Shown: piece by piece, positions 1-7,154 of the stretch
Position numbering within the stretch: position 1 is the first letter of the stretch
Layout of the letters: every line of letters begins with the position of its first letter
DNA from: Rhodoferax sp.
Lineage (GTDB): Bacteria > Pseudomonadota > Gammaproteobacteria > Burkholderiales > Burkholderiaceae_C
Assembly (NCBI RefSeq): GCF_030653815.1
Contig: NZ_JAURYQ010000037.1
Location: 124,001 to 188,000 of the forward strand
Direction of reading: 5' to 3'
Length of the DNA: 64,000 bases
The notes under the pieces: generated by a model
Told to the model about the DNA's origin: nothing
Seen by the model: only the letters and a program-made list of their open reading frames with translations
Databases searched by the model: none
Program-made: the position numbers and the translations under genes

Positions 1-358
1 TCAATACGATCGCCAGCGCCACGCTGCCAGGGCCGACCAGCGCCAGCGCCGCCGTGGCCAGCACGCAGCCCGCCGTGAACAGCGTGAGCAGGCGCTTTTT
101 GGCCGCACGCAAGTCGGCGTAGGCGCCCAGGCTGGGCATGGTGAGCATGACGATGGCGTTCGACAAGCTCAGTGCCGCCGTCCAGGCCAGCGTGGCCCAG
201 GGCGCGCCTTGCGCCACACTGCCGACGAAATAGGCCGCAAACACGGCGGTGATGACCACCGTGGTGTAGCCCGAGTTGGCAAAGTCGTACATGGCCCAGC
301 CAAAGACCTCGCGCTTGCGCACGCCAGGCTGGAGGGCTTGTTGGGAGAAAAGTGGCAT
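1..358 (-). CDS. MFS transporter, UMF1/Atg22-like family (N-terminal part, runs off the window)
   Basis: The minus strand encodes an open frame from an ATG at 358 to the window edge, about 119 residues with no stop. The N-terminus carries GWAMYDFANSGY followed by hydrophobic stretches, a pattern I associate with the UMF1/Atg22-like branch of the major facilitator superfamily (inner-membrane transporters, often of unknown substrate). A cytoplasmic loop with ADLRAAKKR fits the conserved loop after the second helix of MFS proteins. It lies downstream of phoX on the same strand but is separated from it by a strong terminator, so it is probably an independent unit. Only the first three or so helices are visible, so the substrate cannot be guessed. 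Confidence 0.75.
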   Translation of the reverse strand, partial: MPLFSQQALQPGVRKREVFGWAMYDFANSGYTTVVITAVFAAYFVGSVAQGAPWATLAWTAALSLSNAIVMLTMPSLGAYADLRAAKKRLLTLFTAGCVLATAALALVGPGSVALAIVL

Positions 359-391
359 GGTGGTTTGCAGTGTAAAACAGCCGTCCCCAAA

Positions 392-423
392 ACAAAAAAC
401 CCGGCCCCCATGCAAGGGCCGGG
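392..423 (-). terminator. Rho-independent terminator downstream of phoX
   Basis: An 8-bp perfect GC stem (CCCGGCCC at 400-407 pairing with GGGCCGGG at 416-423) has an 8-nt loop. Read on the minus strand it is followed at once by a T-rich run. It lies about 55 bp beyond the phoX stop, so it should end that transcript before the MFS gene. Confidence 0.85.
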
Positions 424-476
424 CAAAGCGGCATGGCCGCGGTTAACGTCGATTTTCTGGCTGAGGTGCCAAGGCA

Positions 477-2690
477 TCAGGTTCCGATTTTTCCGCCATC
501 ATTCTTGGTGATGACGATGGTGGCCGAGCGCGGGCGCTTGCCGGCGCCGTAACCGGCGTTGCCGGGCCACTGGCTGGTGTACTTGGATGGGTCGGCAATG
601 TCGGCCATCTTGGTGTTCTCGCCCGGGTGCTGGATGTTGATGAACATCGTCTTGCCGTCCGGCGTTTCGCACAGGCCGGTGATTTCGGAGTCCTTCGCGC
701 CGACCAGGAAGCGCTTGAGCTTGTCGTCGCCCGGTGCTTTGCCCACGTAGGTGTCCACGCTCACCGTCGTCTTGTCGGCCTTGGTGTAGCTCAGCGTTTT
801 CTTGGCGCCATCGCCCACGGAGCCCGGCAGGGCGGCGAGCATCATGCAGTTGCTGACATCGGTGAAGGCGCCGTCGTCGGTCTGGATCCACATGATGCCG
901 GTGGAAGGGCTGAACACCAGGCCGTCAGGGCTGGAGAAGTCTTGGTCGTCGGTCAGGCTGGACAAGTTGACGGTGCCCGGTGCGGCGCTGGATTCGGCAC
1001 CGAACAGGTACACGTCCCAGTTGAAGCTGGTGCCGGCGTTGCCGGCCGTGCCTTCCTTCATGCGCAACACATGGCCGTTCGGGTTGCCGGTTTGTGTGCT
1101 GCTGCCGTTTTTGATGTCGCTGTAGACGCGCGGGTTGGCGCTATCGGGTGCAGCCTGGCTGCTGTTGGCGGGCTCGATCCGGCGGTTGCTGTTGTTGGTC
1201 AGGGTGAAATAGATTTCACCATTGGCCACGTTGGTCGAGCACCACTCCGGGCGGTCCATTTTGGTTGCGCCCACCGCATCGGCGGCCAGGCGTGAATTCA
1301 CACAGATGTCGGCCTGGTCGGCGAAGGCGTAAGCGGCGTAGCCCGAGATCAGCGGGTTGCTGGTGCTCAACTCGATCCAGCCACCGGTGCCGTCGCTTTT
1401 GAACTTGGCGACAAACAGTTTGCCGGCGTCGAGGTAGGTGTCGCCGGTGGTGATGCGGTCGGCCGGGTTGGCGTCGGCAGCGGCCCAGGACTTGGCGGAC
1501 ACGAACTTGTAGATGTACTCGCCGCGCGAGTCGTCACCCATGTACACGGCGAGCGGCTGGCCCACCACCGGCTTGCCAAAAGCCGCGCTTTCATGCGCGA
1601 AGCGGCCCAGGGCGGTGCGCTTGCGGGCGGCCTTGGTTTTGTCGTAGGCGTCGATCTCGACGATGTAGCCGAAGGTGTTCATTTCATTGCGGTAGTCGTC
1701 GCTGCCATCGGTGCTGGTGCCGAGCTTGCTGTTGTTCCAGCGTGCGTATTTGTCATCGCTGCCAGCAGATTCCCAGCCGTGGCGCGAGGCTGCGCCCTGG
1801 CTTCGGCCATAACGCTTGAGTGCCACCACGCTCTTGTCCGCGCGGGCCGCGTCATCCGTGGCGCTGCGGAAAAAGTAACCCGCCCAATTCTCTTCGCCGG
1901 TCAGAAAGGTGCCCCAAGGCGTCTTGCCGGTGCCGCAGTTGTTCAGCGTGCCGCGGGACTTGGTTCCGTCGGTGGAGTGTTTGGTTTTCAGCAGCGCGTT
2001 GCCGCGGGCGGGTCCGGTGAGCTGCATGTTGTCGCTCAGGGCGGTCAGGCGGAAGTTGAAGCTGGATGCCGGGACGGTGGCCCACTTTTTCCCGGCCTTT
2101 TTGATTTCGACCACGGACACGCCGTGAATGGCCGTTTCCTTGTCAACTTCAGCTGCCGGGCGGGGCAGGGTGCTGGCACCGCCGTTGGCATGCAGGAAGA
2201 AAGAGCTGAGCTTTTCGTCGGTGGTGGCTTCGTGGTTCACTGCCAGCAAGCCGCGGTCGACGGACGACAGCGAGGGCTTGCCGGATTTGTCCAGGCCAAA
2301 CCATTCCATGCCGTCGTGGTGGTCGCCGGCGCGGTGCTCATAGTCGGTGTCGGTGCCGTCGTTTTTGTAGGCGGGCGTGCCTGCGGTCAGGGGATCGCCC
2401 AGTGCGTAGAGCACGCTGGCGGTGTAGCCGGCGGGCACCACCACGGTGTCAGCCAGGCTCTTGGCGACCGCCTTGAAACCCAGCTTGCCCGCGGCCGACG
2501 CTGCAGGCTGCGCGGCAACGGCCACGCCACTGGCAGCCAGCCCGGCACCGCCCAGCATCGCGGTGCCGACGCTGCTCACGCCGCCAAGCAGCACGCCGCG
2601 GCGACTCAGGCGCGCTTGCAGCACCGAATCAAAGCTCGGGTTGTTGCTGGTGTTGGAGTTTTCGTCGTTAAAGTCAATTTTTTCGGTCAT
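477..2690 (-). CDS. phoX: PhoX-type alkaline phosphatase, Tat-exported (DUF839 family)
   Basis: The 737-residue protein is expected to hydrolyse phosphomonoesters in the periplasm or outside the cell when phosphate is scarce. PhoX enzymes are Ca/Fe-dependent and unrelated to PhoA. The N-terminus has a twin-arginine signal (LSRRGVLLGG near residue 29, then a Gly/Ala-rich hydrophobic core ending near VAVAAQ), typical because PhoX is exported folded. The body shows family-like blocks such as GTFLTGEENW, ESAAFGKP, YMGDDSRGEYIYKF and FSSPDGLVF. Length matches full-length PhoX. The ATG start has AGGAA seven bases upstream. A repeated Pho-box-like site lies 64-103 bp before the start, and the pst-phoBR genes lie within 10 kb, so PhoB control is likely. 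It appears monocistronic. Confidence 0.93.
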   Translation of the reverse strand: MTEKIDFNDENSNTSNNPSFDSVLQARLSRRGVLLGGVSSVGTAMLGGAGLAASGVAVAAQPAASAAGKLGFKAVAKSLADTVVVPAGYTASVLYALGDPLTAGTPAYKNDGTDTDYEHRAGDHHDGMEWFGLDKSGKPSLSSVDRGLLAVNHEATTDEKLSSFFLHANGGASTLPRPAAEVDKETAIHGVSVVEIKKAGKKWATVPASSFNFRLTALSDNMQLTGPARGNALLKTKHSTDGTKSRGTLNNCGTGKTPWGTFLTGEENWAGYFFRSATDDAARADKSVVALKRYGRSQGAASRHGWESAGSDDKYARWNNSKLGTSTDGSDDYRNEMNTFGYIVEIDAYDKTKAARKRTALGRFAHESAAFGKPVVGQPLAVYMGDDSRGEYIYKFVSAKSWAAADANPADRITTGDTYLDAGKLFVAKFKSDGTGGWIELSTSNPLISGYAAYAFADQADICVNSRLAADAVGATKMDRPEWCSTNVANGEIYFTLTNNSNRRIEPANSSQAAPDSANPRVYSDIKNGSSTQTGNPNGHVLRMKEGTAGNAGTSFNWDVYLFGAESSAAPGTVNLSSLTDDQDFSSPDGLVFSPSTGIMWIQTDDGAFTDVSNCMMLAALPGSVGDGAKKTLSYTKADKTTVSVDTYVGKAPGDDKLKRFLVGAKDSEITGLCETPDGKTMFINIQHPGENTKMADIADPSKYTSQWPGNAGYGAGKRPRSATIVITKNDGGKIGT

Positions 2691-2753
2691 TATGGTGTTC
2701 CTGGGGGTTTCGTTGCGTCTACAAAAATCGCCTGCGTAGCTTACGGAGGCACT

Positions 2754-2793
2754 GTGACGCTTTGGTGAAAATTGAATGATGATTTGGTGACAG
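2754..2793 (-). promoter_or_regulatory. Tandem Pho-box-like PhoB site upstream of phoX
   Basis: Read on the minus strand, four 7-mers recur at exact 11-bp steps: CTGTCAC, TCATCAT, TTTTCAC and GCGTCAC, each followed by a 4-nt spacer (CAAA, TCAA, CAAA). The known PhoB half-site is CTGTCAT with an 11-bp repeat, so this fits two adjoining Pho boxes. The matches to consensus are partial except for the first. The placement before phoX makes the call sensible. Confidence 0.65.
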
Positions 2794-2848
2794 TCGCGTG
2801 TTTGTGAGCTATTCGGATGGCGGCATCAGCGAGGGCGAAGGCCGGGCT

Positions 2849-3842
2849 TCAAGTCGTCTGGCCTGCCTCTTGGCCCCATAGGGCCATGCCGTCGGCAGAT
2901 TGTTTGGCCGCTGCTGCTGCATTGGCCACCTGCTCTGCGTTTCCGAAATCACCGGGGTGTACCTCAACTGCGCCGATAGACAGGGTGGTCAAGGCAAAAA
3001 ATTGCGAGAAGCCCTGACGGTCTTGCGCTTCGATGCCGCCCCTCTGCCGGTCGCGTTCGTCAAACAGATGGGCCGCCTGGGTGTTGAATTTCTCGATCAT
3101 GCAACGGCATTGCGCGGCCCAGTTCGCGCTTTGAAACACCACGGTGAAGTCGTCACCGCCCACATGGCCCAAAAAATCGCGCCGCTCCTGCACGTGGCAG
3201 GCAGCCACCCGGGCCACCAGCCGGATCACGTCATCGCCACGCCAGTAGCCGTAGCGGTCGTTGTCCATCACGATGAAGCCATCGTCCAGGTAACGTTGGT
3301 CGTCGGACGTCAGAATGCCCAGCAGGTCATCAATGGTGTGCTTGCTTTCGATCAGGCGCGGCTGCAAATTGGCCCATTGCAGGCACTGCTTGTTGCCCCA
3401 CAACTCCCGGGAAGAGAGCTTGCTGTATCGGTCCAGAAAGTTCATCCGGTTGATGATGCCGATGGGGCTATCGCCCCCAACCAGGGGCAATGCATGCAGG
3501 TGCGGATGCTTTAAAAATAAGGCTGCCACCTGGTCGATTTGGGTTTGGGGCCCCATGGTCGGGGCTTGCAAAATGTTCAAACGGTCAAAGATGTTGGCCT
3601 GCGTGCTCTGTCTGACTTCCGGGTAAACCGCCACCTGGCTATTTACCAGTACGGCCACCGCACCGGGCTGTACCGCGGTGCAGGGCTGGGCATGCGGACG
3701 CGCCAGAAAGTAGCCCTGCCCAAAGGTGAGTCCGAGGTCACGCAGAAGGCGCAGGTCGTCGTCGGTTTCAATGCCCTCCGCGACCAGCTCGGAGCCAAAA
3801 ATTTCCGCAATTTTTTGCAGTGTCTGAATGGTCTTTGCTTTG
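2849..3842 (-). pseudogene. Remnant of an EAL-CBS-GGDEF cyclic-di-GMP signalling gene (EAL and GGDEF both truncated)
   Basis: An open frame can be read from an ATG at 3928, but its first 28 or so residues are only the antisense of the corA remnant. From about residue 30 it matches the very end of an EAL phosphodiesterase domain (KIAEIFGS, VAEGIE, GLTFGQGYFLARP). The first ~200 residues of EAL are absent. A CBS-pair region follows (about 115-220), then a GGDEF tail with the signature GGDDF near residue 257. The first half of GGDEF is missing: CBS sequence runs straight into DRYGYWRGDD, which aligns with the middle of the domain. With two in-frame losses, both cyclase and phosphodiesterase activity should be gone. 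A short CBS protein might still be made, but I read it as decay. Confidence 0.75.
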
Positions 3843-4062
3843 TCGGCATGTGTGCTCACGGTGTTTGGTGTGGTGTTCGCACCCATCAACATTTTGGCGG
3901 GCATGGGCGGCATGTCGGAGTTTTCCATGATGACTCAGGGAATTCCCTGGTCCATTGCCTATGGTGCATTTTTTGTTGGGCGCGGCCCTGATCGGCGTGC
4001 TGACTTTTACCGCGCTCAAACGCCTGGAAACCCGCCAGCTCAAACTGAAGAAATCGCGCTGA
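3843..4062 (+). pseudogene. corA: 3' remnant of a CorA-type divalent cation transporter, with a frameshift
   Basis: From about 3843 the plus strand reads VLTVFGVVFAPINILAG, then GGMSEFSMMTQGIPW and a second hydrophobic helix. This is the pattern of the two C-terminal membrane helices of CorA-like Mg/Co transporters, including the loop where classical CorA has GMN. The frame then breaks. At the GGG run 3978-3980 one extra base is present; removing it restores AALIGVLTFTALKRLE and a basic tail ending in TGA at 4060-4062. The cytoplasmic domain (about 250 residues) is missing; its place is taken by the equally truncated EAL gene on the other strand. The remnant cannot make a transporter. The frameshift alone could be a read error, but the missing 5' part cannot. 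Confidence 0.65.
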
Positions 4063-4083
4063 GCGGTGGTAGCTCTGGCGGCA

Positions 4084-4674
4084 TCAGGCGCCAGCGCGCG
4101 CCGTGGGCGTTTGTTTCATGTAGTCTTTGACTGGCAGGTCGTTTTCACTGATGTGGTGGCCCATCCAGTCAGCAATCAAGCCACTTAAAACCGGTCTGTC
4201 CAGAATGCTGCGGGAGGCGTCTGCCAACAAGTTGTCCAGCTGCGTTCGCGCGGCCCGGTGCACCCCTTTATGTTCTGCCAGCGTAGGGCAGTCGTTGGCT
4301 TCCAAAATGCTTTCCTCCAGCGTGTCGTGCAGTCGCGCCAGCCTGACAATGTCCTCCAGCGCGCTGTTAATCTGGTCTTCGGTGGCGGTATCGGTGTCCA
4401 GCAGGCGCATCAGGTCCCGGCCCAATTCCAGCAGGGTGATGTGCTGCTCGTCCAGTTTGGCATTGCCCACACTCAAGCTGGGTGACCATTTTGGAATTGG
4501 TTTGACGCGGTGCGGTTTGGAAGGATTTTTGGGCTGCATGGCATTCATCAAAAATTGCTGTGTGTTCACGCGTCCGGGGCTGATCAAGCGGTGAATTGTC
4601 GCAAAAAATGGGAATGTCAAACAAAGAAATTTCGCGCCCGGCTTGGACAGGTCAAAGTCCAAGCGGGCATTCAT
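4084..4674 (-). CDS. Bacteriohemerythrin-like oxygen/metal-binding protein
   Basis: The 196-residue protein contains a hemerythrin four-helix domain from about residue 62: W-x5-VGNAKLDEQH (first His), RLHDTLEE (His plus Glu), EHKGVH (HxxxH) and WMGHHISENDLPVKDY (His plus Asp). Together these give the set of residues that bind a di-iron centre. Such proteins bind oxygen or sense redox or iron. The first 45 residues have no domain match, and the true start could be the ATG at 4548 or 4539. I kept 4674 because an AAGGA lies 10 bases upstream, inside the end of the preceding gene, and the gap to that gene is only 6 bp, which suggests translational coupling. No transmembrane segment or signalling domain is fused. 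Confidence 0.8.
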   Translation of the reverse strand: MNARLDFDLSKPGAKFLCLTFPFFATIHRLISPGRVNTQQFLMNAMQPKNPSKPHRVKPIPKWSPSLSVGNAKLDEQHITLLELGRDLMRLLDTDTATEDQINSALEDIVRLARLHDTLEESILEANDCPTLAEHKGVHRAARTQLDNLLADASRSILDRPVLSGLIADWMGHHISENDLPVKDYMKQTPTARAGA

Positions 4675-4680
4675 CAGTTT

Positions 4681-5262
4681 TCAGTCCTTGGCGGGCCGAC
4701 CGGTTTTGATGGCCGGAATGGCCTTTGTGACCTTCAGAAAATTGGCATCGGACATGCTGGCCAAGGCCAGGATGCCGGCGCGAATCAGTTCGCTCTTCTT
4801 GATCGAAGTTCCCAGCTTGACACTGCGGTGCTTCAACTCTTCCAGCTTGAGGTATTCCAGCTTGGGGATGGTGAAACTGTCACGCACCAGCTTTGGTTTT
4901 TTAGGCTTCAGCAACTTGATTTCTGCCTGCTTTGCAGTTGCCGTGACTGGCGCCTTGGGCTGGACTTTCACTGCTGTTTTAACTTCAAGATTGGGCGCGA
5001 CGGTTGGCGTGGTACGCACGACCGGTTTGACCGCTGCCTTGGGCGTTGCCTTTTTGGCGACGGACTTGACAGCCACCTTGGCCGCCGGCTTGGCCGGGGC
5101 AGCTACTTTTTTGACGGCTGTTCGAGGTGCTCTTTTGGCCACTGCCTTGGCGGCTGCAGAGGCGGGTGCAACGGGCACTGATGGCACTGGCGCTGTGCTG
5201 CCGGCGCCTGGCTGGACTGCAGGGGGCTCGGTGGCCGCGTCTGCTTGCATGCTTGATGTCAT
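4681..5262 (-). CDS. Ala/Lys/Pro-rich histone-H1-like protein with a C-terminal helix-rich domain
   Basis: The 193-residue product has two parts. Residues ~1-120 are low-complexity Ala/Lys/Pro/Val with repeated KKVA, AKPA and KAAVK-type units, like bacterial histone-H1-like DNA-compacting tails. Residues ~125-193 form a more ordered segment (SFTIPKLEYLKLEELKHR, SIKKSELIRAGI, then NFLKVTKAIPAIKTGRPAKD) that resembles a ribbon-helix-helix module: a strand, then two helices with a KKSELIRAGI-type second helix. I infer DNA binding but do not recognise a named family. The frame is open further upstream to 5328; the ATG at 5262 was chosen because AGG lies seven bases before it and low-complexity sequence starts there. 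It is co-oriented with the hemerythrin gene, 6 bp away. Confidence 0.7.
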   Translation of the reverse strand: MTSSMQADAATEPPAVQPGAGSTAPVPSVPVAPASAAAKAVAKRAPRTAVKKVAAPAKPAAKVAVKSVAKKATPKAAVKPVVRTTPTVAPNLEVKTAVKVQPKAPVTATAKQAEIKLLKPKKPKLVRDSFTIPKLEYLKLEELKHRSVKLGTSIKKSELIRAGILALASMSDANFLKVTKAIPAIKTGRPAKD

Positions 5263-5371
5263 GGTGGACCTGCTGGAGTTAAACAAGGTAAATAGTTTAT
5301 ACCGTTTAAGGAAATCGGGGCAATTCAATCAGCGCGCGTCACACCATTGTCATTGCCGTCTGTCAAATTGA

Positions 5372-5820
5372 AACTGCTCGTGGCACTTCTGTACGGCCGA
5401 TGCGGTCTACCAGAATCTGCGTGAAATTGGCCACGCCAAAACGGACCACGTATGGGTGTTGTCAGGTAATCACATTTACCGCATGGATTACGGACGTCTG
5501 CTGGCAGCGCATGTCGAGCGTGAGGCCGACCTGACCGTGGCTTGCATTCAGGTGCCAGCGTGCGACGCAGCATGCTTTTTTACGGCGTGCATGTGCACAG
5601 CCATGCCCTGATCGAGGATTCGATCGTGCTGCCCAAGGTGCCCGTCAGGCGTGACTGTCAACTCAAAAAATGCATCATCGACCGTGGCTGCCATCTTCCC
5701 GACGGCAGCCAAATTGGTAATGATCCGGTCGCGGACCACAAACGTTTTCATGTCACAGCGTCGGGCATCACCCTGGTGACCCGGAGGATGCTCGGTCAGG
5801 ATGTGAGCTTGCTTCGATGA
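5372..5820 (+). pseudogene. glgC: Remnant of glucose-1-phosphate adenylyltransferase (glgC) with a large internal deletion
   Basis: Two pieces of GlgC (ADP-glucose synthesis for glycogen) lie end to end in different frames. Piece one, 5381-5557, reads TADAVYQNLREI, HVWVLSGNHIYRMDYGRLL and ADLTVACIQVP, the nucleotidyltransferase core around the sugar-nucleotide site. Piece two, 5548-5820, reads SGASVRRSMLFYGV, IEDSIVLPKVPV, IDRGCHLPDGSQIG and SGITLVTRRML, the C-terminal beta-helix domain, ending at a TGA at 5818. By family length, roughly 150-170 residues between them and over 100 residues at the N-terminus are missing. Both frames stay recognisable across 5548-5557, so the deletion ends in a short shared sequence there. 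No enzyme can be made. Confidence 0.85.
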
Positions 5821-5874
5821 ACGGCTTCCACTGGCCGTTGACTTGTCACATCACTGAAACGCCACCCACGCAGA

Positions 5875-6147
5875 ATGCTCTCATCTCTTCAACGTCAAGA
5901 AGCACCTTCAAGTTCCATGTACATCGACGAATCGACAAAAATCTCAGCCTGCGGCCTTCGTTATCTGTCCAAAGAAAAAGGCGCGCCATTTCAACCGGCT
6001 GGAGCGCCCGGCGAAACTCGCAGTTGCATCAAATGTGGCCAACACAAGGCGCGCAGCAGAGGCAGCATTCAACGCTATTTGAACGCCCTGATGTTTTTTT
6101 GTTTTGACTGCCGTCCCGTCCGTCTGTCACGGACTGACCGATGCTGA
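5875..6147 (+). CDS. Small Cys-rich (CxxC-x21-CxxC) putative zinc-ribbon protein
   Basis: A 90-residue frame, possibly starting at an inner ATG at 5917, contains CIKC at 51-54 and CFDC at 76-79, spaced as in small zinc ribbons, with a basic stretch between (HKARSRGSIQR). The two well-formed CxxC knuckles in one frame are the only evidence for coding. The N-terminal 45 residues look random and no clear ribosome-binding site precedes either start. It occupies the only gene-poor stretch of the window (5821-6203), next to the glgC remnant, so it may itself be a fragment. Apart from this frame I see nothing in that stretch. Confidence 0.4.
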   Translation: MLSSLQRQEAPSSSMYIDESTKISACGLRYLSKEKGAPFQPAGAPGETRSCIKCGQHKARSRGSIQRYLNALMFFCFDCRPVRLSRTDRC

Positions 6148-6203
6148 CGGCCGCCAAAGCCTCGATGCCAGGCCGCCGCAGCACGCTCTTTTAGCCGGTC
6201 TGC

Positions 6204-7121
6204 CTAGTAGACTTCGGGCACCAGGATTTCGTTGGGGACGGGCAGGCGCACGTAATCTTCGTTGCGCTCACGCGGCGGCAACATGATCGGTGGATGTGTG
6301 ATTTCGTGGTAATCGAATTGGCTCAAGAGGTGATGGATGCAATTGAGCCGGGCCTTTTTCTTGTCGTCAGCCTGAACCACCCACCAAGGCGATTCCGGTG
6401 TGTGCGTGCGCTCGAACATGACTTCCTTGGCCTTGGTGTATTCCTCCCAGCGGCGGCGCGACTCCATGTCCATCGGACTGAGCTTCCATTGCTTCAGCGG
6501 GTCATGGATGCGCCCCAAAAACCTGATTTGCTGCTCTTCGTCTGAGATGGAAAACCAGTACTTGATCAGGGTGATGCCCGAGCGCAGCAGCATTTTTTCG
6601 AATTCGGGTACCGAGCGAAAAAATTCTTCGTACTGCTCGTCCGAGCAAAAGCCCATGACGCGCTCCACACCTGCGCGGTTGTACCAGCTGCGGTCAAACA
6701 GCACGATTTCACCGGCGCCGGGCAGGTGCGCCACATAGCGCTGAAAATACCACTGGGTTTGCTCGCGGGCATTGGGGGCCGGCAAGGCGGCCACGCGGCA
6801 GACCCGCGGGTTCAGCCGCTGGGTAATGCGCTTGATGGTGCCGCCCTTGCCGGCGGCATCGCGGCCCTCGAACAGGATCACGATTTTCTGGCCGGTCTTG
6901 ACGACCCAGTCCTGCAGCTTGACCAGTTCACCCTGCAGCCGGAACAGCTCGCGGAAATACAGCTTGCGGCCGTTTCTGTAGGCCTCGGACTCCAGGTCCA
7001 GCGTGCTGTCGGCCATCTCATCGAGGTTGCGGTCTTCGAGCTCGAGTTCAAACTCTTCGTCGTTGCTGTCGGCCAGGTCGCGGCGGATGCGCTGGACCAG
7101 TTTTTCCTCGTTCAAATCCAA
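6204..7121 (-). CDS. ppk2: Polyphosphate kinase 2 (PPK2 family)
   Basis: The ~305-residue enzyme moves phosphate between polyphosphate and nucleotides; PPK2 enzymes mostly use polyphosphate to phosphorylate NDPs or NMPs. It has the Walker A motif GRDAAGKGG near residue 86, the Walker B-like lid region LFDRSWYNR near 141, and the family blocks LNPRVCRVAALPAP, KYWFSIS and MDMESRRRWEEY. Size and single domain fit the short one-domain PPK2 class. The frame is open from a TTG at 7127, but AGGAG lies directly against that codon and exactly 6 bases before the next TTG at 7121, which I therefore prefer. The preceding small gene is only about 30 bp upstream on the same strand, and a Pho-box-like site lies before that gene. 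Confidence 0.9.
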   Translation of the reverse strand: MDLNEEKLVQRIRRDLADSNDEEFELELEDRNLDEMADSTLDLESEAYRNGRKLYFRELFRLQGELVKLQDWVVKTGQKIVILFEGRDAAGKGGTIKRITQRLNPRVCRVAALPAPNAREQTQWYFQRYVAHLPGAGEIVLFDRSWYNRAGVERVMGFCSDEQYEEFFRSVPEFEKMLLRSGITLIKYWFSISDEEQQIRFLGRIHDPLKQWKLSPMDMESRRRWEEYTKAKEVMFERTHTPESPWWVVQADDKKKARLNCIHHLLSQFDYHEITHPPIMLPPRERNEDYVRLPVPNEILVPEVY

Positions 7122-7154
7122 GTTCAACTCCTGAGTGCTGTGGCTTGATAGGGT

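Noticed and set aside
1593-2768. 391-residue open frame on the plus strand across phoX
   Set aside because: It is the antisense of a clear phoX gene; composition is Gly/Val/Ala-rich with no domain, as expected for high-GC shadow frames.
2900-3514. Plus-strand open frame opposite the EAL-CBS-GGDEF remnant
   Set aside because: Antisense only; the minus strand carries the CBS and GGDDF motifs.
3843-4062. A free-standing small membrane protein from the ATG at 3961
   Set aside because: The helix continues the CorA-like sequence just before it once one base is removed, so it is better read as part of the remnant.
4510-5371. Plus-strand open frames opposite the histone-like gene
   Set aside because: Low-complexity antisense of the Ala/Lys-rich repeat region.
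5817-6107. Alternative plus-strand frame in the gene-poor stretch
   Set aside because: No motif; the frame starting at 5875 with two CxxC knuckles is the better candidate.
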